Shown piece by piece: positions 34,191 through 45,684 of a stretch of 64,000 nucleotides of DNA. Within the stretch, counting starts at the first letter, position 1, and every line of letters begins with the position of its first letter. The translations under genes were made by a program, and so were the position numbers. The stretch comes from Apiospora phragmitis (taxonomy: Eukaryota > Ascomycota > Sordariomycetes > Amphisphaeriales > Apiosporaceae), in assembly GCA_038363925.1 (NCBI GenBank), contig JAQQWL010000005.1, forward strand, positions 3,286,001 to 3,350,000, written 5' to 3'. Below the pieces are notes generated by a model, which saw nothing but the letters and a program-made list of their open reading frames with translations, did not search any database and was not told where the DNA came from.

Positions 34191-35608
34191 CGTACTTCTG
34201 CAAGCTGCGACAGACCACGGCAAAGGGACCAGCGAAAGCTCAAAATCGCCATGAAGGCGCAAGCAAGCGGGGAACAATGATATTGAGATTGATGAGGTTG
34301 TATATATATAAGGTTTACGAAACTGTCCGTATGAAGATATGTGATATTACGTACACTATTAAACCAGGGTGCATGATCACCTGTGCTGACGCCCGGCGAT
34401 GCCGTGAAGTCACCGTCCTCTGCTCTGAATGTCACCGGATGGAGATTTGGTCGTTTGAGTAAATGGGCCACTCGCATAACTTGCCGATACACGCTGTAAA
34501 AGGCCTCCCCAGGTCGGCCTGGAAATGGCCTTGCGGTACCGCTCCCTTTCAGAAGCGCTCTCCATTTCGGATCGAATCGGTTGATTCCTGCGCCCAGATT
34601 CTTGCAAACAGTGAGACGAACGTGGAGCTGTTGCCCACGAACTTCCAGGCTCCGTTCCAAATCGCAGTGGCAAATCTTGCAGCTGTATAGATCGGCTAGA
34701 CTGCCTGCATCATTTCTCCAATCAACGTTCTCGGCGTAGGTATTACGACGTCTTTCAGCGGATATGCGTCGTTCATATCGATATTGATTTTTAAAGCCAT
34801 CTATTTGTTTGGAAGATATGCCTTCTGTATGGTATATGTGCGCGGACGCCTTAAGACCATCTTCAGTCATTCGCAACGTTACCTTCGCCAGCGACACGGT
34901 GATATGAGGGCATATGGTGAAGGATATGGCCTCAGGGTCCGTGTTATGCATGTCGAGAATGTAGCTAATCTCTTGCTTTTGTAGGAACTCACTCGAGAAG
35001 TACAGTTCACTCGACCATCTGACACTGGGGCTGTTGTGGTTCCGCCATTGGAGCCTACCGTCGCAACAGAGTGACGTGACAATGCATGTGGTATTTGCCC
35101 ATTCCCTCCCATTGATCGCGACACGTGTAGAATGTAGGTGGTAGAAAGCAAGGTAATGGGCCATGGTTGAGAACATGGGCTTGAGTGTCCCGAATGATGC
35201 AGTATCGAATGGCAACATGGTCACCCACGCGGCATTGGCACCGGCTCCTTTTGCGCTCAACGAAGCGGTGCCGGAGACTTTCCCCGGATAACAGGGCAGT
35301 TGAGGAATGGAGTTGCTGATTTCCGAGTAAGGGGGCGGGGGTTGAATGTGCTTGTCTGGTTCTTTCTGCTGCTCCTCGGAACCGGACAGAAGACCTTCCT
35401 TGGCGCCAAGTAACGATTTATCGTCTGCTGCACTGCTGAAATTGCGTTTGAAATGGAAGTTGGGTGACAGAGACTCGCGGAGCTTGGAGGGAAGGGCTCG
35501 GAAGAAAGCGATAATAGGCCTTGACGTCGCGGATTGCGTGTTAGGCTTATCATCCTCTTCTGACATGTACCATCGGTCACCATCTTGCACCAACTTCATT
35601 GGCGCCAT
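33992..35608 (-). CDS. large ORF of unknown function, C-terminal part doubtful
   Basis: An open frame runs to 33992 from 35773; ATG 35608 (MAPMKLVQDGDRWYM) is the better start because the extra 55 codons look like leader. The N-terminal third is polar with a PPPPYSEI stretch; the middle carries a conserved-looking fungal pattern: MFSTMAHYLAFYHLHSTRVAINGREWAN, then FTICPH, and a Cys-x2-Cys block (YSCKICHCDLE) followed by VRLTVCKNLGAG and FDPKWRALL. I recall similar arrangements in fungal hypothetical proteins with no known role. From about 34480 downward the frame is antisense to the WD40 fragment, and that part may not be real; the true gene could end or splice near there. The 9.9-kb transposon island begins only 185 bp upstream of the start. 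Confidence 0.5.
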   Translation of the reverse strand: MAPMKLVQDGDRWYMSEEDDKPNTQSATSRPIIAFFRALPSKLRESLSPNFHFKRNFSSAADDKSLLGAKEGLLSGSEEQQKEPDKHIQPPPPYSEISNSIPQLPCYPGKVSGTASLSAKGAGANAAWVTMLPFDTASFGTLKPMFSTMAHYLAFYHLHSTRVAINGREWANTTCIVTSLCCDGRLQWRNHNSPSVRWSSELYFSSEFLQKQEISYILDMHNTDPEAISFTICPHITVSLAKVTLRMTEDGLKASAHIYHTEGISSKQIDGFKNQYRYERRISAERRRNTYAENVDWRNDAGSLADLYSCKICHCDLERSLEVRGQQLHVRLTVCKNLGAGINRFDPKWRALLKGSGTARPFPGRPGEAFYSVYRQVMRVAHLLKRPNLHPVTFRAEDGDFTASPGVSTGDHAPWFNSVRNITYLHTDSFVNLIYIQPHQSQYHCSPLACAFMAILSFRWSLCRGLSQLAEVRLWGLKPAFHNRHLMSFGNYDVVLRRDEKFQGIICAEPVVGQEEVTSVAIGLGVTDVDGAYPAVVI

Positions 35609-36389
35609 GGGTGGGAGGAGCGTGTTGTAGAAAAGCCCTGGTTCCCTGTGCCCATCGCAGCCCCAGTAGGAATGGCAAACACAGGCATTGTGACCGTACC
35701 ATTTGTTACCTGGACCAGATGATTTCGGGTGGGCAGCTTCCAGTGGTTGGTTTCGACTCGCTGGTAATGACATGATGTTGCTTGATTGTGATAACGTACG
35801 TCACCCCATAACTGACCCCCCCCCCCCTGTAATTGACCCCCCTGTCGACCTACACCACGATTCACCGCTATTTCGATTCAGAAAGAGATTTCTTAACGAA
35901 TTCTGATCCGAATTATTTTATTCTTTTTAATATATACTAATTTATTAATAGTGCGTTTATATATTAAAAACGATATCTCTACTATTATTTAAGATATAGT
36001 AAGCGGTAAATTTATTTATAAGGCTACCTTTTATTAGGGTATTTCACGGTCTACTTTTATTAGTCGACTTTACGGCTAATAATTACGTCGAGAATTAAAA
36101 TATATTTATTAAAAGCTCTCTCTAGTTTAAGAGAAGTATTTAATAAACTAGATTTTAGTTTAAAAAGCCCTTAGCGTCGCATTAACATATACGTAAATTA
36201 AGGAACTAGCTTAACGCGTTTTAACCCTTTATAATAACCTTATATTATAAGGTAAAAATTAAATAAATTTTTTTCTTTAACGTTACCTAGTCTTACGAAT
36301 AAAAAAGTAACGTCGTATCGACTCTTAACGTAATAATAAAGCATTAATTAAAGTAATTAAGTTTTGGTTTTTAATTAAATTACGTATAA

Positions 36390-36793
36390 TATTAAATGGG
36401 CTATATAAAGGTTCTAGGATTAATCGAGGTTATATTACTATATTTTTATTATTTATATCTATCTTTAGTGCGAGCTACGAGGGGCATCGTATGCCCCTTT
36501 TTATAAAATAAAAAAGTGTTAAATGTAATCTATTAAAGGGTATAATCGTTATATTGATTATTCTTTTTCATTCTGTCCGTCTTAATTAAAGATTTGCCCT
36601 TTTTCTTAATGCCGGCCACGTTTATTTCGAATGTCTAGTCGTAAGGTTTATCTAGTCTATAAGTATGCTTCTTTAAGACTTAGCGTGTATGCTTATCCAT
36701 CTAGCATATCTAATAAAAAGGGGTTCGTGCGCGTAGGCACGTGGCACCCCTTTTAAAGCAGTATAGAAAACCTTAGTTCCTGCTGTTTTAATA
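36390..36793. mobile_element. solo LTR, itself split by another LTR
   Basis: Begins TATTAAATGGGCT and ends GCTGTTTTAATA; it matches the LTR at 41133-41340 over most of its length (shared blocks AGCTACGAGGGGCATCGTAT and a block near GTTCG-CGCG-AGG-ACGT). Expected retroviral-type ends TG...CA have become TA...TA, exactly the change RIP makes. Flanking 5-mers are TATAA and TATAC, so the target duplication is imperfect. No internal retrotransposon sequence is attached. Confidence 0.65.
36517..36715. mobile_element. second solo LTR nested in the first
   Basis: A 199-bp insertion that starts TGTTAAATG and ends TCTAATA, flanked by a perfect AAAAG duplication at 36512-36516 and 36716-36720. The related LTR at 41133 has AAAAG once at the matching point, which proves the insertion. 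Confidence 0.7.
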
Positions 36794-36816
36794 TATACTA
36801 TAAATTTAAGCTATTA

Positions 36817-38659
36817 ACGTATCCTATAAGCGAATATCTTATTTTTATATACCCTTTTTAATAAAATATAAGTTAATTTTATTATAACGTATTTAATATA
36901 TTAAAATTAATCGGAATCCTTATCTCTAGATATTTTTATATTATTCTAATAAGTACGCGTATTATACCCGGGCTCTCCGTAGATTTTATAGCGTTATAAG
37001 CGTGTTTTAAACGTTCTCGTATAGTTACTTTTTTAACGCGATTCGTTTTATAATTATTTATTAACGTTTTTTTAAAACTATAGGTTTTTTTTAGTTTATA
37101 TACGAAGTGATCCTTTATTTTATAGCCGTTTTTTTTCGTATAGCGGCGCCGGCTAAGTATTTTATTTACTTTTTAAAGTATCGCGTTTTTACTTTTTAAA
37201 AGAGTAACTCGGTATATAATATACGTTATAACTTTTACGATCTAGTTAAAGCTAATTAAAATAAACGTCGGAAAGTTATTTTAATACCGTATAATATAGT
37301 TTCGAACGTATTCGGTTTAGGATTAAGTTTTAATCGAGTTGTTTAAGGTTTTTAGTTTTTAAGGAAGAGGTAGGCCGGAAGACGTTCCCGGAGGTATTAA
37401 AGTACGTAATTTTATATCTAATTGTGAAATAATATATTCCGGATTGTATAGGACGAGTCCTGTCTTTTAAAAACTTTCTTATATATTCGAAACGGTGAAA
37501 GTCGCTTAGAACGCTTTTAAAAACGTTGGTAAGAAGTCCTTCTTTAAGATATAAGTGATATGCGCCCGTATAAAATATTTAATTTCTTTCCCGTACGCTT
37601 TTTTTAATATACGAAAATAGCTGATATTAAGAGGTTAAAGCTTATACGATAAATAAGAAGGTATATAGAGTATAATAATCGAGTTCTTTTTATAATAGAG
37701 CTCGAAAGTTGTCGAGTAGTAGCTTTCGTAGCCGTTTAAGATTAGGAGGCGATAATGACCTTTCGTATAAGACCTGATATATTAATTAAAGTATTAAATT
37801 TAGTCCTCGCCTTTTTTATTCGTGGTTTAGTTATTTTTAGTAATTACGATTACCTAGTCCTTTAGTAATAGGCTGTTTTCGTACTAGGAAAAGAGGTACG
37901 TTTTCCCGGTAAAGATAATATACGGAGGGATAGCGTAACCGTGTAATCCGACGCCCTAAGTAACTATAACCTATTCCCGGTTCTTTTACTATACTACCCT
38001 AGGCTTTCCGCGTTGATCGGAGGTGGTTACGATTATTTCGGACGAGATTTAGCTTATAAAAAAGCCGGTTTCGTTAAAGTTATAGATATCCTCTTTTTAG
38101 ATCCCGTATTTATAAATTGTATTCCGTATAAGGGTAAATTATACGCGATACGCGTCGGGATTTTCGTAAAGGATTCTTTAATAATCGATTTTTTAATTAA
38201 AACGCGTTTAAAAGTCTAGTTATTATTATATAAAGTTAAAGGTTTAATTAACGCCGACGAGTCCCGCGTTACGTAAGCTAAGTAATTAATTTATTATATT
38301 TTTTATACTATTTAACCGGCGAAGAAACGATTACGTATTTAAATTAATAATATATCGAATAATTATATCTTTTTTAAAATTTAAAAGCTTTTAAAAATTC
38401 GTAGGTATTTCGCGTCGTATAGGTTAGTTATTTCGTTTACGTTATAAGGTTTTTAATAAAACGTAATAAATTAATACAGCCTTTCGTACGCTTAAAGTTA
38501 AATCTTCTTAAAACGCTTAAAGCGTTAGAATTATATTACTCTCTTTCTAAAGTTATGGCATTTTCGGACGTAAAAAAATATAAAAAAAAGTTAAGGTTAT
38601 AAGGAAATTTATAAAAGTGGGACATTCGCTTGTATAGGATATTCGCTTGTGAGATACGT
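36817..38659 (-). mobile_element. nested Fot-like element alpha, RIP-mutated
   Basis: 1,843 bp between TA duplications (36815-36816 and 38660-38661). Inverted repeats begin ACGTATC and carry two direct copies of an AAGCGAATRT unit. The transposase relic reads on the minus strand; near 37690-37740 the degraded LLILDGHESHY catalytic block is visible as LLILNGYESYY. It belongs to the same subfamily as the element at 41028-43099, which lies in opposite orientation. Confidence 0.85.
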
Positions 38660-38857
38660 TAAATTTAAAAATAAGTATAATATAAATAGTACGGTATTTT
38701 AAAAGGCTAAAAAAGTAATAGCCTTATAATAAATAATTTAAGATGACGTTTTATTTAATAAAAATAACTTAGTTTAAAGTGGTAAACGATTATATTAAAA
38801 TATATATTAATACTTAATAAAGCTATCATTTCTTTAATAATTTATAAAAGTAAATTA

Positions 38858-40717
38858 ACGTACCCCACGGTTTAATTAATTATATAGTTTAAATAATCAC
38901 CTTTAAAGCTCTATTTAATAAAGTATAAATTAATTCCGCTATAATATATTTAATATTTTAAAATTCATTAAAATCTTTATCTTTAAAGACTTTTATATTA
39001 TTTTAATAAGTATAAGTATTATATCCGGGCTCTCCGTAAATTTTATAGCGTTATAAGCGCGTTTTAAACGTCTTTATACGACTACTCTTTTACCGCGATT
39101 TATTTTATAACTATTTATTAATATCTTTTTAAAACTATAAATCTTTTTTAGTTTATATACGTAGTGATCCTTTATTTTATAGCCGTTTTTATTTCGTACA
39201 GCGGCGCCGGCTAAATATCTTATTCGCTTTTCGTAATACGGTTACCTTACCTTTTAATAAAACGAGCCGGTATATAATTTACGTTATACTTTTCGTAATT
39301 TAGTTAAGCCTAATTAAAATTAATATCGGAAAGCTATTTTAATATCGCGCGATTCGATTTTTAATATACTCGGTTTAAAATTAAGCTTTAATTAAATTAT
39401 TTAAAGTCTTTTATCTTTAAAATATAAATAGGCCGGAAAAAGTCGCCGGAAGCGTCAGCGTATATAGCTTTATATTTAATTATAAAATAATATATTTCGG
39501 ATCGTATAATATAAATCCTACCCCTTAAAAACCTCTTTAAATATTTAAAATAATAAAAATAGCTTAAAACGCTTTTAAAAACGTTAATAAGAAGTCTTTT
39601 TTTTAAATATAAATAATATACGCCCGTATAAAACCCTTAATTTCTTTCTCGTATAACTTTTTTAATATATAAAAACAGCCGATATTAAAAGGTTAAAGTT
39701 TATATAATAAATAAGAAAATATATAAAGTATAATAATAGAGTTCTTTTTATAATAAAGCTCGAAAGTTCTTAAATAATAGCTTTTATAGCTATTAAGGAT
39801 TAATAAGCGATAAATATTTTTTATACGAAACTTTATATATTTATTAAAGTATCGAATCTAGTCCTCGCTTTTCTCGTTCGTAATTCAGCCGTTTTTAGTA
39901 ATTATAATTACTTAATCTTTCGGTAATAAGCTATTTTCGTATTAAAAAAAGAGGTATATTTTCTCGATAAATATAATATACGGAAGGATAATATAATCGT
40001 ACGATACGACGTTTTAAATAATTATAACCTATTCCCGGTTCTTTTATTAAATTATTTTAAACTTTCTATATTAATTAGAAATTATAATAATTATTTCGAA
40101 CGAGATTTAATTTATAAAAAAACCGGTTTTATTAAAATTATAAATATCCTCTTTTTAAATCTTATATTTATTAATTGTATTTCGTATAAAAATAAACTAC
40201 GTATAATACGCGTCGGGATTTTTATAAAAAATTCTTTAATAATCGATTTTTCGATTAAAACGCGTCCGGAGGTTTAATTATTATCGTACGAAGCTAAAGG
40301 CTTAATTAATACCGACGCGTTTCGCGTCGCGTTAAAAAAATAATTAGTTCGCTATATCTTTAATACTACTTATTCGAGGAGGAAACGATCTCGAATTTAG
40401 TTCGATTATATACCGAATTATTATATTTTCTTCGAGAATAGTAAGCTTTTATATTAATAATCATACATCTTATCGTGAAGTGCCGCCGCGATATTAGAGA
40501 CGTAAAGTTATATAAAGGATATTATAAACCTATGCTATAAATTAAAGACTTAATTTAAGACTATTTTAAAGCGCTTAAAGTATTAATTATATATCGCTTT
40601 CTTTTTAATTACTAACTATAATAAAATAGTGAAAAAGAGATAAAATAAACTTAGTTATTAAGAATTAAAAGAAAATAATTAGTTAAACCGTGTGGTTAGT
40701 TAAACCGTGAGGTACGT
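38858..40717 (-). mobile_element. nested Fot-like element beta, RIP-mutated
   Basis: 1,860 bp between TA duplications (38856-38857 and 40718-40719). Inverted repeats begin ACGTACCYCACGGTTTAA with a second copy of the CACGGTTTAACTA unit just inside. The minus-strand transposase relic parallels that of element alpha (LLILNSYKSY near 39760). The interior is AT-rich with many stops. Confidence 0.85.
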
Positions 40718-41027
40718 TAGTTTAAAAGTAATACTTCTTTTAAAAACTCGATAAATTTAAAGAATAAGTATTTAATATAAATAATAAAAGTTAAACGAAT
40801 AACGAAATTACTATTAAATAGCTCGAAGATATTTTTAAATTAAAAACCGCCCGGAACGATTTGAAAAATACTCGTTTACTTATTTTAAATAATTATAATA
40901 GTTATATAACCGATAATTTTATATCTCTTTATTATTAAAATAATTTTTACTTATTATTTTTACCCCTTTATTTATTATACGTTTTTTAACCCTTTAATAT
41001 TAAAGTTTTTACCTTTATAAAAGCTTA

Positions 41028-43099
41028 ACGTATTTTATAAGCGAATGTTTTATATAAGCGAATATCTCACTTTTATAAATTTCCTTATAGCCTTAACCTT
41101 TTTTTATATTCTTTTACGTCCGAAAATATTATTATTGAATGGGCTCTCGTACGTACGTACAGGTTCCGGTTTTAATCGGGGTTCAATCGTTATATTCTAT
41201 TGTTCATGTCTATCTTCAGTGCTAGCTACGAGGGGCATCGTATACCCCTCTTCATAAAATAGAAAAGGGGTTCGTACGCGCAGGTACGTAGCACCCCTTT
41301 TAGAGTAATATGGACAGCTTTAGTTCCAGCTGTTCTAATAATTATAACTTTAAAAAAAAAGTGATATAATTCTAGCGCTTTAAGCGCTCTAGAAAGACTT
41401 AATTTTAAATATATAAAAGACTATATTAATTTATTACGTCTTATCGAAAGCTTTATAGCGTAAACGAAATAGTTAACCTATACGACGCGAAATATTTACG
41501 AATTCTTAAAAGCTTTTAAATTTTAAAACAAATGCGATTATTTAATATATTATTAATTTAAATACGCGATCGTTTCTTCCCCGGCTAAATAATATAAAAG
41601 ATATAGCGAATCGATTATTTAGTTTACGCGACGCGGGACGCGTCGGTATTAATTAGGCTTTAACTTTATACGATAATAACTAGACCTCTAGACGCGTTTT
41701 AACCGTAGAATCGATTATTAAAGAATCTTTTATAAAGATCTCGACGCGTATCGCGTATAATTTACCTTTATATAAAATATAATTTATAAATATAAGATTT
41801 AAAAGGAGGATATTTATAACTTTAACGAGACCGGCTTTTTTATAGGTTAAATCTCGTTCGAAATAATCGTAACTATTTCCGATCGATACGAAAAGCTTAA
41901 GGTAATATAGTAAAAGAACTAAGAATAGGTTATAATTATTTAAGGCGTTAAATTATACGGTTACGCTATCTCTTCGTATATTATTTTTATCGAGAAAACA
42001 TACCTCTTTTCCTAGTATAAAAATAGCTTATTACCGAAAGACTAGGTAATCGTAGTTATTAAAAATAACTAAATTACGAATAAAAGAGGCGAAAACTAGA
42101 TTCGATACTTCGATAAATATACGAAGTTTTATACGAAGGGTATTTACCGCTTATTAATTTTTAACGGCTATAAGAGCTACTATTTAATAACTTTCGAGCT
42201 TTATTATAAAAAGAACTTAATTATTATATTTTATATATTTTCTTATTTATTATATAAGCTTTAACCTTTTAATATTAGCTGTTTTTATATATTAAAAAAA
42301 GCGTACGAAAAAGAAATTAAATATCTTATACGGGCGCATATTACTTATATTTTAAAGGAGTACTTCCTATTAACGTTTTTAAAAGCGTTCTAAGCGATTT
42401 TCACCGTTTCGAATATATAAAGAGGCTTTCGAAAAATAGGACTTATTTTATATAATTTAAAATATATTTTTTTATAATTAAATATAAAGTTACGTACTTT
42501 AATACCTCCGGGGACGTTTTCCGGCCTATTTATTCCTTAAGAATTAAAAACCTTAAATAATTCGATTAAAGCTTAATCTTAAACCGAATACGTTCGAAAC
42601 CGTATCGTACGATATTAAAATAACTTTTCGACGTTTATTTAATCAGCCGTAACTAAATCGTAAAGGCTATAATATAAGTTATATACCGAGTTACTCTTTT
42701 AAAAGGTAAAAACGTAATACTTCGAAAAATAAATAAAATGTTTAGCCGGCGCCGCCGTACGAAAAAGAAACGGCTATAAGATAAAGGATCACTTGGTATA
42801 TAAGCTAGAAAAGATTTATAGTTTTAAAAGGACGGTAATAAATAGTTATAAACCGAATCGCGTCGGAAGAGTAATTATATAAGGACGTTTAAGACACGCT
42901 TATAATATTATAAAATCTACGGAGAGCCCGGGTATAATACGCGTACTTATTAAAATAATATAAAAGTATTTAAAAATAAAGATTCCGATTAATTTTAATA
43001 TATTAAATACGTTATAATAAAATTAACTTATATTTTATTAAAAGGGGTGTAAAAAAATAAGACATTCGCTTATATAAGATAGTCGCTTATAAGATACGT
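41028..43099 (+). mobile_element. nested Fot-like element gamma, RIP-mutated
   Basis: 2,072 bp including a 208-bp solo LTR and its 5-bp duplication; about 1,859 bp without them. TA duplications at 41026-41027 and 43100-43101. Ends begin ACGTATYTTATAAGCGAAT with two AAGCGAAT units. On the plus strand the relic runs LLIFNGYKSY (from LLIFDGHxSH) near 42160, then PFNISCFYILKKAYEKEI (from PLDVxCFxPLKxAYxxEI) and, near 42740, a basic block AVRKRNGYKIKDHLVYK. It sits inside the outer element immediately after that element's IKA codons. Confidence 0.85.
41133..41340. mobile_element. solo LTR, 208 bp
   Basis: Begins TATTGAATGGGCTC, ends CAGCTGTTCTAATA, with a perfect ATTAT duplication at 41128-41132 and 41341-41345. 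It is a relative of the LTR at 36390-36793. It retains more C and G than its surroundings, so it may have inserted late or been exposed to fewer rounds of RIP. Confidence 0.75.
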
Positions 43100-43462
43100 T
43101 ATTATTAAAAAGAGATCGCTTTCTTATTTTTATTAAAGAATTTAACCTTTATTAATAAATAAAACTTCTTTATATACTATGCTAGAGCTCGTAAAAAAGC
43201 TTTATCGGCCTAGAATATTAAGGTTAGTTAACGTGGTAATAGGTTTTAGCTCGTATATATTACTAAGCCACTTATTAGCCCTCTTTTACTCGAAAACAGT
43301 AATTAAAAGAGACCGGAAGAGATAATATAAGCTTTAACTAATTAAAATAAATCCTTTATATTTATTTAAACTCTTTTAATTAATAATATATTATAGTTAA
43401 TATTAAATAAAATATTAATTTAAAGCGTTAAATTCGATACTTTTATTAATTAAATTAAAGTA

Positions 43463-45291
43463 ATATACTTTATAAGTGAATTAAACACATAAGTGAATTA
43501 AACACTTTCGTTATATTTTATTTAAATAACCTTTATACTTAATTTCCTTTATAATATAATATAGTTAATACTTAAACAGAGAAGTAAATACATCTTACTC
43601 TTTAAACGCTTTAAAATAACTTAAAATTAAGTCTCCGGCGTATAGCTTTAATATATAAAGTCCCTTATATAACCCTCCGTAACCGACGGCTTAGTCTCTT
43701 TATAAAACGCGAAATCTTTACGAAATCTCGAAAGTTAACGAATTTAAAAGAAAAGGCGATTATAAAATATATAATTAATTTAAATTCGCGATCATTTCCT
43801 CCTCGGCTTAGCGGTATAAAAGATATAGCGAATCGATTACTTCGTTAACGCGACGCGAGATATATCGGTATTAATTAAGCTTCGAACTTTATACGATAAT
43901 AATTAGACTTTTAAACGCATTTTAATCGAAAAATCGATTATTAAAAAATTCTTTATAAAATTCCCGACGCGTATCGCGTATAATTTTCCCTTATATAAAA
44001 TATAATTAATAAATATAAGATTTAAAAAGATGATATTTATAACTTTAATAAGACCGGTTTTTTTATAAATTAAATCTTATTTAAAATAATCCTTATAACT
44101 TTTAATTAATACGAGTAGTTTAAAATAATTTAATAAAAGAATTAAGAATAAGTTATAATTATTTAAAACGTTAAATTATATAGTTACGCTATCCCTTCGT
44201 ACATTATATTTATTAAAAAAATATACCTCTTTTTTTAATACGAAAATAGTTTATTATTAAAAACAGTTAAATTATTAATAAAAAAAGCGAGGACTAAATT
44301 CGATATTTTAATAAATATATAAAGTCTCGTATAAAAAATATTTATCGCTTATTAATCTTTAATAGCTATAAGAGTTATTACTTAATAACTTTCGAGCTTT
44401 ATTATAAAAAGAACTCTATTATTATACTTTATATACCTTCTTATTCGTCGTATAAGCTTTAACTTTTTAATATCGGTTATTTTCGTACGTGGAAAAGTTA
44501 CGAGAAAGAAATTGAGCGTTTTATACGGGCGCATCTTACTTATATCTTAAAGGAGGACTTCTTACTAACGTTCTTAAAAGCGTTCCAGGCGATTTTTACC
44601 GTTTTAAATATCTAAGGAGGTTTCCGAGAAGACTTATACCGTACGACCTAGAATATATTATTTTATAAATAAATATAAAGCTACGTATATCGACGCTTCC
44701 GGCGACCTTTTCCGGTTTATTAATACTTTAAGAATTTAAGACTTTAAATAATTTAATTAAAGTTTAATCTTAAACCGAGTACGTTAAAAATCGAATCGCG
44801 CGATATTAAAATAACTCTCCGATATTAATTTTAATTAAGCTTAATTAAATTATGAAATATATAATATAAATTATATACCGGCTCGCTTTATTAAAAGGTA
44901 AAGTAACCGCACTACGAAAAGCGAATAAAATACTTAGCCGGCGCCGCCGTACGAAAAATAAACGGCTATAAAATAGAGGATCACTTCGTATATAAGTTAA
45001 CAAAGACTTATAGTTTTAAAAAAACGTTAATAAATAGTTATAAAACGAATCTCATTAAAGGAGTAATCGTATAAAAACGTTTAAAACGCGTTTATAACGT
45101 TATAAAATCTACGGAAAGCTCGAGCATAAAACTTATACCTATTAGAATAATATAAAAATACCTAGAAATAAAGATTCCGATTAATTTTAAAATATTAAAT
45201 ACGTTATAATGTAATTAATTTATACTTAGTTATACTAAGTCTTAAGAAGTGTTTAATTTACTTATATATTTAATTCACTTATAAAATACGT
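43463..45291 (+). mobile_element. nested Fot-like element delta, RIP-mutated
   Basis: 1,829 bp between TA duplications (43461-43462 and 45292-45293). Ends carry two direct copies of an AAGTGAATTAAACAC unit; the left terminal ACGTAC has become ATATAC, a RIP-type change. The plus-strand transposase relic shows LLIFNSYKSY near 44350 and a tail with basic residues near 44950. Oriented like element gamma. Confidence 0.83.
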
Positions 45292-45684
45292 TAACGTTAT
45301 TATATAATATTAACTATTTAAAAAGATTTAAAAAAATATAAGGAGAAGGATTATTTATTAACTTAATTAATATAGAATTATAAATATAGTCCTTAAAAAA
45401 AGTTAGAGCTCGCAAGGCTACGAAAAAAGTAAAGGATATAAATTAGTTCGAATTTAAAATTTATATTAAGTAAAAGCATATAATATATAAAAGAGAGACT
45501 AGATTAAGTTAAAATTAAAGAATCGAATTTTAAAAAATCTATTATATCTACTATTAAAAGCGATTATATTATAGTTTAAAATTAAAGGAATAGTTCCTAT
45601 TTAAAGTTAGTGGTCGATTTATGCCATTAATTTTTTAGGGGGGTCAATTACAGGGGGGGGTCAATTATGGGGTGACGTACGTTA

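Larger units (their letters stand above)
35794..45682 (+). mobile_element. Fot/pogo-type element enlarged to 9.9 kb by nested insertions
   Basis: Outer element of the island. Inverted repeats begin ACGTACGTCACCCCATAA and continue into two copies of a TGACCCCCC unit; they are flanked by TA at 35792-35793 and 45683-45684. Subtracting the four inserted elements and the LTR leaves about 1.9 kb, one normal Fot-like element. Its own transposase relic is on the plus strand: near 40873-41025 a degraded LLILDGHxSH (now LNNYNSY), LPLYLLYVF*PF (relic of LPxHSSHxLQPL) and FIKA can be read, and the reading resumes after the element inserted at 41028. Heavily AT-skewed with many stops, as after RIP. No intact ORF remains; short ORFs at 38013-38219 and 41045-41257 are by-products. 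Confidence 0.85.

Noticed and set aside
38013..38219. 68-codon ORF in the transposon island
   Set aside because: Lies antisense to the transposase relic of element alpha; chance opening in RIP-mutated DNA.
41045..41257. 70-codon ORF in the transposon island
   Set aside because: Spans the inverted repeat of gamma and the inserted solo LTR, so it cannot be an original gene.
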